This document shows, one piece after another, positions 16,346 through 24,765 of a stretch of DNA of 64,000 nt. Under the pieces are notes generated by a model. The model had not been told where the DNA came from and did not search any database. It saw nothing but the letters and a program-made list of their open reading frames with translations. Every line of letters begins with the position of its first letter. Positions within the stretch are counted from its first letter, which is position 1. The DNA is from Bacteroidales bacterium (GTDB lineage: Bacteria; Bacteroidota; Bacteroidia; Bacteroidales; BM520): the NCBI GenBank assembly GCA_016285515.1, contig JAEEQW010000002.1, positions 1-64,000 on the forward strand. Reading direction: 5' to 3'. A program made the translations under genes and the position numbers.

Positions 16346-18469
16346 ATGAAAATCAAATCATTACTCGTCATTGCAATCGCAATATTAGCATCAATGCTCA
16401 CACAGGCAAAAGATGTAGATATTATCACTGCTGAAAAAGTGGCAAGGAACTACTATTATCAGGAGCAGAACTTTTATGCCACACCTATTGATTTCAGTGA
16501 AATAAAAATAATTAACAGGTTTGTTGAATCAAGAAACGGTGCCAATCTTCTGTACATCTTTGAAATACAGGGAGATGGTTTCATTGTCGTTTCTGCAGAG
16601 GATGTCATGACTCCTGTCATCGCACACATCACAAAGAACGAACCATGGAATCTGGAGAATGCCAATCCGGAATTCAAATATGTTATGGACGAATATCTCG
16701 ACATGGTAGAATACACCCGTGAGAATTCGCTGCCTCAGGAAGCCGAAGTGGCAGCTGCATGGGCTTTATACACAACCGATGACGCTGCAACCCTTATCTC
16801 CTCAAAAGAAGACAGAGATGAAATCGGTCCGTTACTGCGTACCGTCTGGAATCAAGATTATCCATACAACTATTACTGTCCACCTGCTCCAGGCGGTCCC
16901 GGAGGAAGATGTTACGCTGGATGCGTGGCCACCGCAATGTCCGTTCTGATGGAATACTGGAGATGGCCGGAACATGGAAGAGGTTCAACAACTTTCTATT
17001 CAACAATCGGCGGTTTTCTTATTGCAGACTACGAGGACACCTATTACGACTGGGATGCAATGCTGACATCAATAAACCAAAACAGTGAGGATTGTGCAAT
17101 ATTTGCCAATGCACTACTTCAATATCATTGTGGTATCGGGGTGCAGATGAATTACGGTCCTGACGGTTCAGGTGCTTACTCATTTACCGTTCCTTATGTT
17201 ATGAAGACTTTCTTCAGGTATTCGGAAGACATCGATGTGATATCAAAAAGTGACGGTTACACACAAGAGCAATGGAACGAAATAATCTATGATGAACTAT
17301 CACAGCAGCATGTACTATACTATTCCGGTTGTAGTGAAAGCGGCTGTCATGCCTTCAACTGCGATGGCTGGCGTAACACGTCCGGAACAGATTACCACCA
17401 TTTCAACTTCAACTGGAGCGGTTCGGGCAACGGCTGGTATGTCTCAACCAATCCAGGCGGGTTCAACACCAGTAACGACCTTGTCATCAACGCCGTACCT
17501 GACACCGTCAACGAAACATACCCAATGTATGCATCCGGCCAGAAAGTTCTTACCGACAGAGTAGGCAGAGTCATGGATGGAAGCGGTCCTGTCAACAATT
17601 ACATTCCTACTGAAGCTTCATGGCTAATCGACCCGGCAAACGACCCTGCCGATTCAGTAGTAAACATCACAGTATCATGGGAATTCTTCAAACTTGCTGC
17701 CGGCGACTATGTAAGGATTTATGATGGTGCCACTACCGACGACCAGTTGCTCGGCGAATACACAGGCACATCGCTGCCAAGCTCAGTAACTTCAACAGGC
17801 AAACAACTCCTCATAACCTTCTCGGCAGTAGGCTCAGGTGAAGGCTTCACTTTCATATACACTTCAACACGTCCTACATACTGCTCCGGACTGACTCAGA
17901 TAAATGATGACCCATGTACAATTGAAGTGGCTCCTGAAGGAATGTACTACCAGCCTTTATCATTGTGCAGATACAAAGTGGATTATGGTAAACTTGGAAT
18001 AAAAATATCATTCGACTACCTCGACACATACGACCAAAACGACTTTCTTCAAATTTATGACAGCAAAACCGATGAACTGTACACATTCTACGGAAGTGAA
18101 ACCCCTGAAGACCTGTACATTGAAGGCTTCGCTCTCCTGACTTTCAAATCCGACAATTTCAACTCAAGCAATTACGGATTCAGACTTACATGCACCTCAT
18201 GGGACGGCATTGAAGACTGTGAAGAGCAATCTTCCGATATTGTGCTGTATCCTAACCCCGCTTCCGAGACAGTAAGAATTGAACTGACTGCCGATAACGA
18301 TTTTGAATGCAAACTAATCAGTCCGCAGGGTGCCGTAGTTTACTCCGAAATGTTTGATGCGTCAACCAGCAATATCAATCTCAACGTCTCAAACCTTCCA
18401 AAGGGCGTTTATGTTTTGCAACTAATTAATAATGAGGGTATTTTAACAAAGAAGCTCATTATCGAATAA
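16346..18469 (+). CDS. C10 (streptopain-like) cysteine protease with CUB-like domains and type IX sorting domain, copy A
   Basis: 707 residues. Signal peptide to about 21, a Spi-like propeptide at about 25-150, then the C10 catalytic domain: WNQDYPYNYYCP, RCYAGCVATAM with nucleophile C193, and SGCHAFNCDGW with H335. Two CUB-like beta domains follow at about 395-510 and 515-625, the first with VRIYDG and the second with DYLDTYDQNDFLQIYD. The C-terminus is a type A sorting domain (VLYPNPASETVRI to GVYVLQL). It should be secreted by the type IX system as a zymogen and mature by propeptide removal. The usual Gly before the catalytic His is Cys here. The neighbour is a paralogue of identical length. 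Confidence 0.88.
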   Translation: MKIKSLLVIAIAILASMLTQAKDVDIITAEKVARNYYYQEQNFYATPIDFSEIKIINRFVESRNGANLLYIFEIQGDGFIVVSAEDVMTPVIAHITKNEPWNLENANPEFKYVMDEYLDMVEYTRENSLPQEAEVAAAWALYTTDDAATLISSKEDRDEIGPLLRTVWNQDYPYNYYCPPAPGGPGGRCYAGCVATAMSVLMEYWRWPEHGRGSTTFYSTIGGFLIADYEDTYYDWDAMLTSINQNSEDCAIFANALLQYHCGIGVQMNYGPDGSGAYSFTVPYVMKTFFRYSEDIDVISKSDGYTQEQWNEIIYDELSQQHVLYYSGCSESGCHAFNCDGWRNTSGTDYHHFNFNWSGSGNGWYVSTNPGGFNTSNDLVINAVPDTVNETYPMYASGQKVLTDRVGRVMDGSGPVNNYIPTEASWLIDPANDPADSVVNITVSWEFFKLAAGDYVRIYDGATTDDQLLGEYTGTSLPSSVTSTGKQLLITFSAVGSGEGFTFIYTSTRPTYCSGLTQINDDPCTIEVAPEGMYYQPLSLCRYKVDYGKLGIKISFDYLDTYDQNDFLQIYDSKTDELYTFYGSETPEDLYIEGFALLTFKSDNFNSSNYGFRLTCTSWDGIEDCEEQSSDIVLYPNPASETVRIELTADNDFECKLISPQGAVVYSEMFDASTSNINLNVSNLPKGVYVLQLINNEGILTKKLIIE

Positions 18470-18474
18470 TTTTA

Positions 18475-18482
18475 TAAATTTG
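18475..18482 (+). promoter_or_regulatory. -7 element between the two protease genes
   Basis: TAAATTTG (18475-18482) fits TAnnTTTG, starting 6 bases after the first protease's stop. No clear -33. It would let copy B and the thioredoxin be transcribed apart from copy A. Confidence 0.4.
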
Positions 18483-18525
18483 CAGATTCTTAATTGAAAT
18501 TTTTTTTAACCAAAACAATATTAAA

Positions 18526-20649
18526 ATGAAATTCAAATCATTACTCACATTCAGCTTAATTGCGTTGTCGGCAATAGGTATATCAGCAAAAAGCGTTGAC
18601 AAGACAACAGCCGAAAAAGTCGCAAGAAACTATTATTTTCAGCAGGCACACTATTTCGATACTCCAATATCGATTGATGCCATCAATTTTTCTGATTCAT
18701 ACGTAAAAAGTGTTGATGACATACCTGTCATGTATGTTTTCGACATTGAAGGCGGCGGTTTTGTTCTTGTATCTGCCGATGATGCCATGTATCCTGTATT
18801 GGGATATTGTTATGAAGAAGGTGCCAAATTTGACATCGAGTCCCAGGGGCACAATTATAAGTCATTCATCTCCAGCATGATGTATGGAATAAAAGATCTT
18901 ATAACATCAAAAGCAAAGCAGGAACCTGCAGTTGCTGAAGAATGGAAAACATACTCGACTGACAATGCAACAGAGTTAATTACTGCAAAAGATGATGTTG
19001 AAGTAGGTCCTCTAATCACAGCCGTATGGAATCAGGATTATCCTTACAACTATTACGCTCCATTGTGCAGTGCAGGCGGCTCAGGCGGAAGATGTTACGC
19101 AGGCTGTGTGGCTACTGCAATGGCCGTTCAGATGTTCTACTGGGGTTATCCATACGTCGGCGAAGGCTCTTCAAGTTACTATTGCAGCGGTTATGGTATG
19201 CAGAGCGCTTACTACAATGAAGCATATTATGACTGGAAAGCGATGCCTACATCAATTACCAAGAACGATGAAACAGATGCAGTGCTGAACATAGCTCTCA
19301 TACAGTATCACTGCGGTGTTAGTGTAAGAATGCAGTTTGACCCGAATGGTTCAGGTGCTTATTCCGGTGATGTTCCTGCAGCTCTGCACGATCATTTCAA
19401 ATATCCATACGCAACATACGTCCAAAAATCCAATACAAGCACATGGGAAACCATGCTGATGGGTCAGCTTGATAGCGGCTATCCTTTGTATTACAGCGGC
19501 CATAGTCCTACAGAAGGCGGTCACGCATTCAATTGCGACGGATATCGTGTGGTTGGAAACAACAAAACTTTCCACTTCAACTTCAACTGGAGCGGATATA
19601 AAAATTCCTGGTACACTTCAAGTTCTCCAGACGGTTTCTCACAGGACCAGGCTGTTGTTAAAGATTTCTACCCTGACCCAACAGATTATCCAACATATTT
19701 CGAAAACGTGGAAGTCACATCCAAAGTAGGCAGAATCGATGATGGCTCAGGCCCTGTAGAAGACTATCTCCCAGGAACATACAACACATGGCTCATCAAT
19801 CCGCAATCAGAATATGACACCATCAAAACCATCACACTGTCATGGGAATCATTCGACATTGCAGAAGGTGATGTGGTAAACGTTTATGATGGCAGCGATA
19901 CTAACGCTGAACTTCTCGCCTCTTACACAAGCGGTGAGACACCAGGCTCGCTGACTTCAACAGGGAACAAGATGTTCGTTGAATTCTACGGCAATAATTC
20001 AGCTCCAGGATTTGTATTCACTTACACTACCTCCAGACAGAAATACTGCAATACCACTAATCCTATAAGTTCAATATACGGTACCATCGTCAGCAATCCT
20101 GAAGACAAGCACTACAATCCTAAAACCCTGTGCCGTTGGAACTGTACTTATCCTGAATCAACAGATGGTGGTTATATCAAGTTCAACTACCTTAACACTT
20201 ACGATGAAAACGATTTCGTAACTATAACCGATTTTGACACAGAAGAGACATACAAATTCTACGGCACTACACCTGATGAAATTATAAACTATGGAAATAA
20301 AGGCTTCCAACTGGTATTCAGAACCGACGGCTTCATCGAAGAAGGCAACGGATTCTCAGTTTATTTTGCCGACTGGAGTTACGATGGTATGAGAGAATTC
20401 GGGCTTGATGATATCAGAATCTATCCGAATCCTGCAACCGACAAACTATACATCACCATGCCGAATATAGAGGCACAGGACATCAAATACCAGATAGCCA
20501 ACTCCAATGGCATGATAGTTGCTGAAGACACTATGTGCAGCTCTGACATTACAAGCAGCATAAATATCAGTTCATTACCGGCTGGTGTTTATGTCGTCAG
20601 ATTCACCAGCAACACTGGTGTGGCCACAAAGAAATTTGTTGTAGAATGA
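18526..20649 (+). CDS. C10 cysteine protease with CUB-like domains and type IX sorting domain, copy B
   Basis: 707 residues, same architecture and length as the gene before it. Signal peptide ends near ISA; propeptide with TAEKVARNYYFQQ; catalytic WNQDYPYNYYAP, RCYAGCVATAM with nucleophile C194, and GGHAFNCDGY with H333 in the classical form. Two CUB-like domains carry VNVYDGSDT and YLNTYDENDFVTI. The sorting domain runs from IRIYPNPATDKLYI to GVYVVRF. Conservation is strong around the active site and weaker in the CUB domains, which suggests an old tandem duplication with diverged binding. The stop overlaps the thioredoxin start by 4 bases (ATGA). Confidence 0.88.
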   Translation: MKFKSLLTFSLIALSAIGISAKSVDKTTAEKVARNYYFQQAHYFDTPISIDAINFSDSYVKSVDDIPVMYVFDIEGGGFVLVSADDAMYPVLGYCYEEGAKFDIESQGHNYKSFISSMMYGIKDLITSKAKQEPAVAEEWKTYSTDNATELITAKDDVEVGPLITAVWNQDYPYNYYAPLCSAGGSGGRCYAGCVATAMAVQMFYWGYPYVGEGSSSYYCSGYGMQSAYYNEAYYDWKAMPTSITKNDETDAVLNIALIQYHCGVSVRMQFDPNGSGAYSGDVPAALHDHFKYPYATYVQKSNTSTWETMLMGQLDSGYPLYYSGHSPTEGGHAFNCDGYRVVGNNKTFHFNFNWSGYKNSWYTSSSPDGFSQDQAVVKDFYPDPTDYPTYFENVEVTSKVGRIDDGSGPVEDYLPGTYNTWLINPQSEYDTIKTITLSWESFDIAEGDVVNVYDGSDTNAELLASYTSGETPGSLTSTGNKMFVEFYGNNSAPGFVFTYTTSRQKYCNTTNPISSIYGTIVSNPEDKHYNPKTLCRWNCTYPESTDGGYIKFNYLNTYDENDFVTITDFDTEETYKFYGTTPDEIINYGNKGFQLVFRTDGFIEEGNGFSVYFADWSYDGMREFGLDDIRIYPNPATDKLYITMPNIEAQDIKYQIANSNGMIVAEDTMCSSDITSSINISSLPAGVYVVRFTSNTGVATKKFVVE

Positions 20650-21098
20650 AAAAAGCATTAATAACACTTGTTACAGTTTTCGTATGTCTGACATCAAACA
20701 TTGCCTTCGGGCAGGATGCCAAAGACGTTGAAATAGTGCATCTCACAAAAGAGATGTTTCTGAAGGAGATATGGAATTTTGAGAAGAATCCACAGGAATT
20801 CATATATGAAGGCAAAAAACCATGCATCATAGATTTCTATGCTTCGTGGTGCGGCCCGTGCCGTATGTTTTCAACCACCCTTCAGCAAATAGCCAATGAA
20901 TACAAAGGCAAAGTGATTTGTTATAAAGTCAACACCGAAGAGCAAAAAGAACTATCCGCCATATTCGGTGTGAGAAGCATTCCGGCTATTCTATTCGTCC
21001 CCAAAAAGGGCAAACCGCAGATGGGCATGGGCAATCTCCCAAAAGAAACTGTAATTAAAGCCATTGACGAAATCCTACTGACTGATAACAAAAAATAA
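20646..21098 (+). CDS. Periplasmic thioredoxin-family protein
   Basis: 150 residues. Signal peptide ending FGQ (about 23), then a thioredoxin fold with FYASWCGPCRMF (redox CGPC near residues 70-73) and the cis-Pro loop VRSIPAILF. It should catalyse thiol-disulfide exchange outside the cytoplasm; whether it oxidises or reduces cannot be told. Its start is inside the stop of the upstream cysteine protease, which implies coupled translation. A role in protecting or activating the protease thiol, or pairing Cys residues in the CUB domains, is inference. Confidence 0.85.
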   Translation: MKKALITLVTVFVCLTSNIAFGQDAKDVEIVHLTKEMFLKEIWNFEKNPQEFIYEGKKPCIIDFYASWCGPCRMFSTTLQQIANEYKGKVICYKVNTEEQKELSAIFGVRSIPAILFVPKKGKPQMGMGNLPKETVIKAIDEILLTDNKK

Positions 21099-21100
21099 TT

Positions 21101-21676
21101 GTGACTATCTTACCGGTTACATATTTTGGACCTGTCGGCTGGTGGAACAAACTCGATGTCTCAGACTCAACAGTATTCGACATCAACGAAAACTACATCA
21201 AACAAACATACCGCAACCGTTGCAGAATTCTTTCCTGCAACGGTTTGCTTACTTTATCAATACCAGTAAAGAAAGTTGACGGAAACCACACACTGCTGAA
21301 AAACATGCGCATCGACAACAACCAGAACTGGCAGATACGGCACTACAGAGCAGTGTTAAGCGCATACAAGGCTTCCGCCTTCTTCGATTACTATATTGAC
21401 GACATCATACACATCTGGCAGAAACATTACGATTTTCTTGCAGATGTATGCATCGACTCCTACGAGACCATCTGCAATATCATGGACAAACATTATGAAG
21501 CGACTTTTTCCTCATCATATATAATTCCTGATGAAACAGATATGGATTTACGCAAAGACGAGGAATTTGATTTCGGACCATTTGACGAATATTGTCAGGT
21601 TTTTTCTGACAGATTCAGTTTCTTCCCAAACTTAAGCATTATTGACTTATTATTTAACAATGGAACCTCAAAATAA
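21101..21676 (+). CDS. WbqC family protein
   Basis: 191 residues from a GTG two bases after the thioredoxin stop; no ATG fits. It begins ILPVTYFGPVGWWNKL and has YRNRCRILSCNGLLTLSIPVKK, then a helix-rich half with HYRAVLSAYKASAFFDYY, as in the WbqC family of cysteine/histidine-bearing proteins found near O-antigen and core genes. Biochemistry of the family is poorly known. In other Bacteroidota it commonly lies just after lepB. Its last 17 bases overlap the next gene. Confidence 0.82.
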   Translation: MTILPVTYFGPVGWWNKLDVSDSTVFDINENYIKQTYRNRCRILSCNGLLTLSIPVKKVDGNHTLLKNMRIDNNQNWQIRHYRAVLSAYKASAFFDYYIDDIIHIWQKHYDFLADVCIDSYETICNIMDKHYEATFSSSYIIPDETDMDLRKDEEFDFGPFDEYCQVFSDRFSFFPNLSIIDLLFNNGTSK

Positions 21677-23780
21677 CAACAGCACAACTCACAACGACAC
21701 AGAAAAGTCGGAATCATCATGGAATGATTTCCGCGACAAAATGCAAACCGGAAATTTAGGTCTGGTCGTCAGAACCATAATACTTCTGACCATAATAGCC
21801 ATTGCGATGAACGTTATTCCAGACATAACCACATTCAATTACAAATATGAAATCGGCAGCACATGGAATTATCCGACTCTCGAAGCACCCATAAGTTTCC
21901 CGTTATACAAGTCAAGCGAACAACTGATAAGGGAAAAGAAAGAAATTTCAAAAAACGTCAAACCTTTCTATATTTTTGATGAAAATCTGACAAACCAACA
22001 AATAAACAATTTCAGAAACGCCATCAGGACGGTTGACAAAAACAGCCATCACACCAGCCAAATTGACAATATTATATCAACTTTCACTGACATACTGAAT
22101 ACAGGTGTGATAAAACTGGATGATGAAATAACCAACAAAGACTCGGCTTATATAATCTGTCTTGAAAAAGGCAAATACGTATCTTACTCATTCTTAGGTC
22201 AATTATACACTACCGAAAGAGCATACTCATATATCCAATCCAAAGCTAAAAACCTTCCAAATGACATTGCACTGTCGATTGAAAAGATAATCCTTGAAAA
22301 CCTCCGTGAAAATATAACTCTTGACAAAAACAAGACGGATGCCATTATAAATGAAAGATATAAAAATCTTTCCGAGACCTACGGATTAGTGTCGAGAGGT
22401 TCCCTGATTGTCACAGAAGACGAAATTATAACGTACGACACATACAACAAGCTCAATTCCCTTAAGACCTATTACGAAAATAATCACAGAAAAAACGATT
22501 CTATAAATGTCCGTATAGCCAACTTTCTGTTTTTTTGCATCATCATCCTGGCATTCTACCTATACCTGTACATCTACGAGAAGAATTTGCTGTTAAACTG
22601 GCAAAACTTTCATCTGATCACCATCGTAATAGGTGTAACTGTATTTCTCGCAGTCTTACTACAATGGCTCAATCACAAGTATGTGTATATAGTCCCGATA
22701 TGTATCATACCAATCATATTACGAGCGTTTTATGACAACAAGGTCGCCTTATGGGGACTTTTATTGACGACTTTGCTGATAGCGGTTGTGACCTCAGGCG
22801 GATTCAATTACATAATAGTGACCATAGTCACAGGAATCATCACGATTGCATGCATTTCCAAAATCGAAAGACGCGGACAATATTTCGCCATAATCTTTCC
22901 AATTGTCATATCATACGTTGGATTGACAATCCTCAGCGAAATCGTTACAACAGGCAAAATCATACATCTCGACACCCCTGTTCTTCTCTACTATATCATA
23001 AATGCTGGGTTGACACTGACGGCAATGCCGCTCGTTTTTCTCATCGAAAAACTGTCGGGAAAAACCACCGACATAAGTCTCATAGAGTATGCCAACACCA
23101 ACAACAAGCTATTACGGCAGTTCAGTGAAGTGGCTCCAGGCACGTTTGAGCACAGCATACAAGTTGCAAACCTCTCAGAAAGAGCCGCACGCAAAATAGG
23201 CGCTAATGTCCTTATGGTTCGCACAGGCGCATTGTATCATGATATAGGCAAAATGTCCTGTCCGAACTATTTTACAGAAAATCAAGCCAAAAGCAGTAAT
23301 CCGCACGATGAGCTCAATGACCCTAAGAAAAGCGCAGACATCATATTCAAACACGTATCCGATGGAGTTGAAATGGCTAAAAGGAACCGCATTCCAAAAG
23401 ACATCGCAGGTTTTATTTCCACACACCACGGAACACGCCTGCACCGCTTCTTCTACAATAAAGCAGTTGAAATGTACGGAAAGGAAAATGTGAACGAAAA
23501 CGATTACCGTTATCCTGGCAACAATAAGCCAAACTCTCGCGAGACGGCTATCGTAATGATGGCTGATTCAGTTCAGGCAGCATCGAAATCCTGGGACGAC
23601 ATAGCCGACACCAATGCCGCCATACAGCGGATCAAAAACACCGTCAATTCAATCATTGACTCTCAAATTGCCGAGAACCAATTCATCAACACCAATCTCA
23701 CATTCAAGGACATCAATGAGATAAAAGCCACATTCATTGATTATCTGATAGATATTATGCACAAAAGAATTAGATATTGA
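21660..23780 (+). CDS. pgpH: 7TM HD-domain phosphodiesterase, PgpH type (c-di-AMP hydrolase)
   Basis: 706 residues from the ATG at 21660, inside the end of wbqC. One N-terminal helix, an extracytoplasmic 7TMR-HDED domain (about 50-275), seven hydrophobic helices (about 285-470), then a cytoplasmic HD domain with FEHSIQVANLSERAA, RTGALYHDIGKM (H527, D528), NPHDELNDPKKSADII and THHGT. This architecture is that of Listeria PgpH, which cleaves cyclic di-AMP to pApA. The substrate here is inferred from architecture. C-di-AMP controls potassium and osmolyte transport in many bacteria, relevant to the ion transporters further right. Confidence 0.85.
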   Translation: MEPQNNNSTTHNDTEKSESSWNDFRDKMQTGNLGLVVRTIILLTIIAIAMNVIPDITTFNYKYEIGSTWNYPTLEAPISFPLYKSSEQLIREKKEISKNVKPFYIFDENLTNQQINNFRNAIRTVDKNSHHTSQIDNIISTFTDILNTGVIKLDDEITNKDSAYIICLEKGKYVSYSFLGQLYTTERAYSYIQSKAKNLPNDIALSIEKIILENLRENITLDKNKTDAIINERYKNLSETYGLVSRGSLIVTEDEIITYDTYNKLNSLKTYYENNHRKNDSINVRIANFLFFCIIILAFYLYLYIYEKNLLLNWQNFHLITIVIGVTVFLAVLLQWLNHKYVYIVPICIIPIILRAFYDNKVALWGLLLTTLLIAVVTSGGFNYIIVTIVTGIITIACISKIERRGQYFAIIFPIVISYVGLTILSEIVTTGKIIHLDTPVLLYYIINAGLTLTAMPLVFLIEKLSGKTTDISLIEYANTNNKLLRQFSEVAPGTFEHSIQVANLSERAARKIGANVLMVRTGALYHDIGKMSCPNYFTENQAKSSNPHDELNDPKKSADIIFKHVSDGVEMAKRNRIPKDIAGFISTHHGTRLHRFFYNKAVEMYGKENVNENDYRYPGNNKPNSRETAIVMMADSVQAASKSWDDIADTNAAIQRIKNTVNSIIDSQIAENQFINTNLTFKDINEIKATFIDYLIDIMHKRIRY

Positions 23781-23788
23781 ACAAAAAA

Positions 23789-24550
23789 ATGTTAGGAATA
23801 TCACTTCTCCCACAAATACCAATGCGCGCAGAAAAATCACATCGCGCAGAAATGGTCTCACAGATTCTCTTCGGTGAAACATACGAAGTCATTGAATACA
23901 GCGAAGGCTGGATGCATGTCAAAACCGATTTCGACTCATATAAAGGCTGGATAGATGCAAGACAGTTCACCAATTATACCGGCAACCGACAAGAATCCAT
24001 GACCATCAAAGACAAGATGATAACTGTTGCTGATGAAAACAACAATGAGTTCATAATATCTGCCGGCAGCATAATTACAGTCCCTGACAAAAACGGACGC
24101 TTCAATGTCAACGGACAAAATTTTACTGTCAAAGGTACCTTTGGCACCACATCGGGGACAATTCTGGAAACGGCAAAAAAATTCATCGGTTGCCCATATC
24201 TTTGGGGCGGTAAAACATTCATGGGATTCGACTGTTCAGGTTTCGTTCAGACTGTCTTTAAACTGTGTGACATAAATCTCCCGAGAGATGCATCCCAACA
24301 AGTCAACATAGGTGAAACTCTAAGCATAGTCCAGGAAGCCAAAGGAGGAGAACTCGCATTTTTCGGTGATGAGGAAAACATCACTCATGTTGGCATACTC
24401 ATGGACTCCGAGAACATAATTCACTGCAGCGGAAAAGTTAAAGTGGAACGCATCGACAACAATGGTATTTTCAATGGCAATGAATACACTCATTTGCTAA
24501 GGACCATTAAGGTTATTAACAACTTTATTAACAACTTTATTAACATTTAA
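23789..24550 (+). CDS. NlpC/P60 (C40) peptidase with SH3-like domains
   Basis: 253 residues from the ATG at 23789. No signal peptide is visible. The SH3-like region (about 1-110) includes MRAEKSHRAEMVSQILFGE, followed by the C40 domain with YLWGGKTFMGFDCSGF (catalytic C149), ITHVGIL (H200) and IIHCSG. It resembles cytosolic dipeptidyl peptidase VI enzymes that split gamma-D-Glu-diaminopimelate bonds during peptidoglycan recycling. The last residues (NNFINNFINI) come from a short direct DNA repeat. It lies 8 bases after pgpH. Confidence 0.85.
   Translation: MLGISLLPQIPMRAEKSHRAEMVSQILFGETYEVIEYSEGWMHVKTDFDSYKGWIDARQFTNYTGNRQESMTIKDKMITVADENNNEFIISAGSIITVPDKNGRFNVNGQNFTVKGTFGTTSGTILETAKKFIGCPYLWGGKTFMGFDCSGFVQTVFKLCDINLPRDASQQVNIGETLSIVQEAKGGELAFFGDEENITHVGILMDSENIIHCSGKVKVERIDNNGIFNGNEYTHLLRTIKVINNFINNFINI
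24514..24548 (+). repeat. Short tandem repeat at the end of the C40 gene
   Basis: Three tandem copies of a unit like TTATTAACAACT run into the stop codon. They encode repeating Asn-Asn-Phe-Ile. Such arrays can change length by slippage, here altering only the C-terminus. Confidence 0.6.
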
Positions 24551-24765
24551 CCCGTTGTTTCAAATCAATAATCTAACATTCAATGCGTTACAATAAGCGC
24601 ACCCCTTGTTAATAATGATTTTAAGGCAAAACCACAATTTTTTTGTAAATTTTAACTACTTTAGCGACCGAAGAAATTGGGCTTGAAATAGTTTTCAAAA
24701 AAGAGATAAGTAATTCAAAAATAAAGAGTTAGTAAAAAGTTAATGTATTAATCAAATCTTTAAGT

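Noticed and set aside
24514-24548. Possible CRISPR-like repeat
   Set aside because: Tandem 12-base units without spacers, inside a coding sequence.
24630-24765. Promoter for the TonB receptor (TTTG at 24642, TACTTTAG at 24657)
   Set aside because: Only 11 bases separate the two elements and the second has a mismatch, so the match is not convincing.
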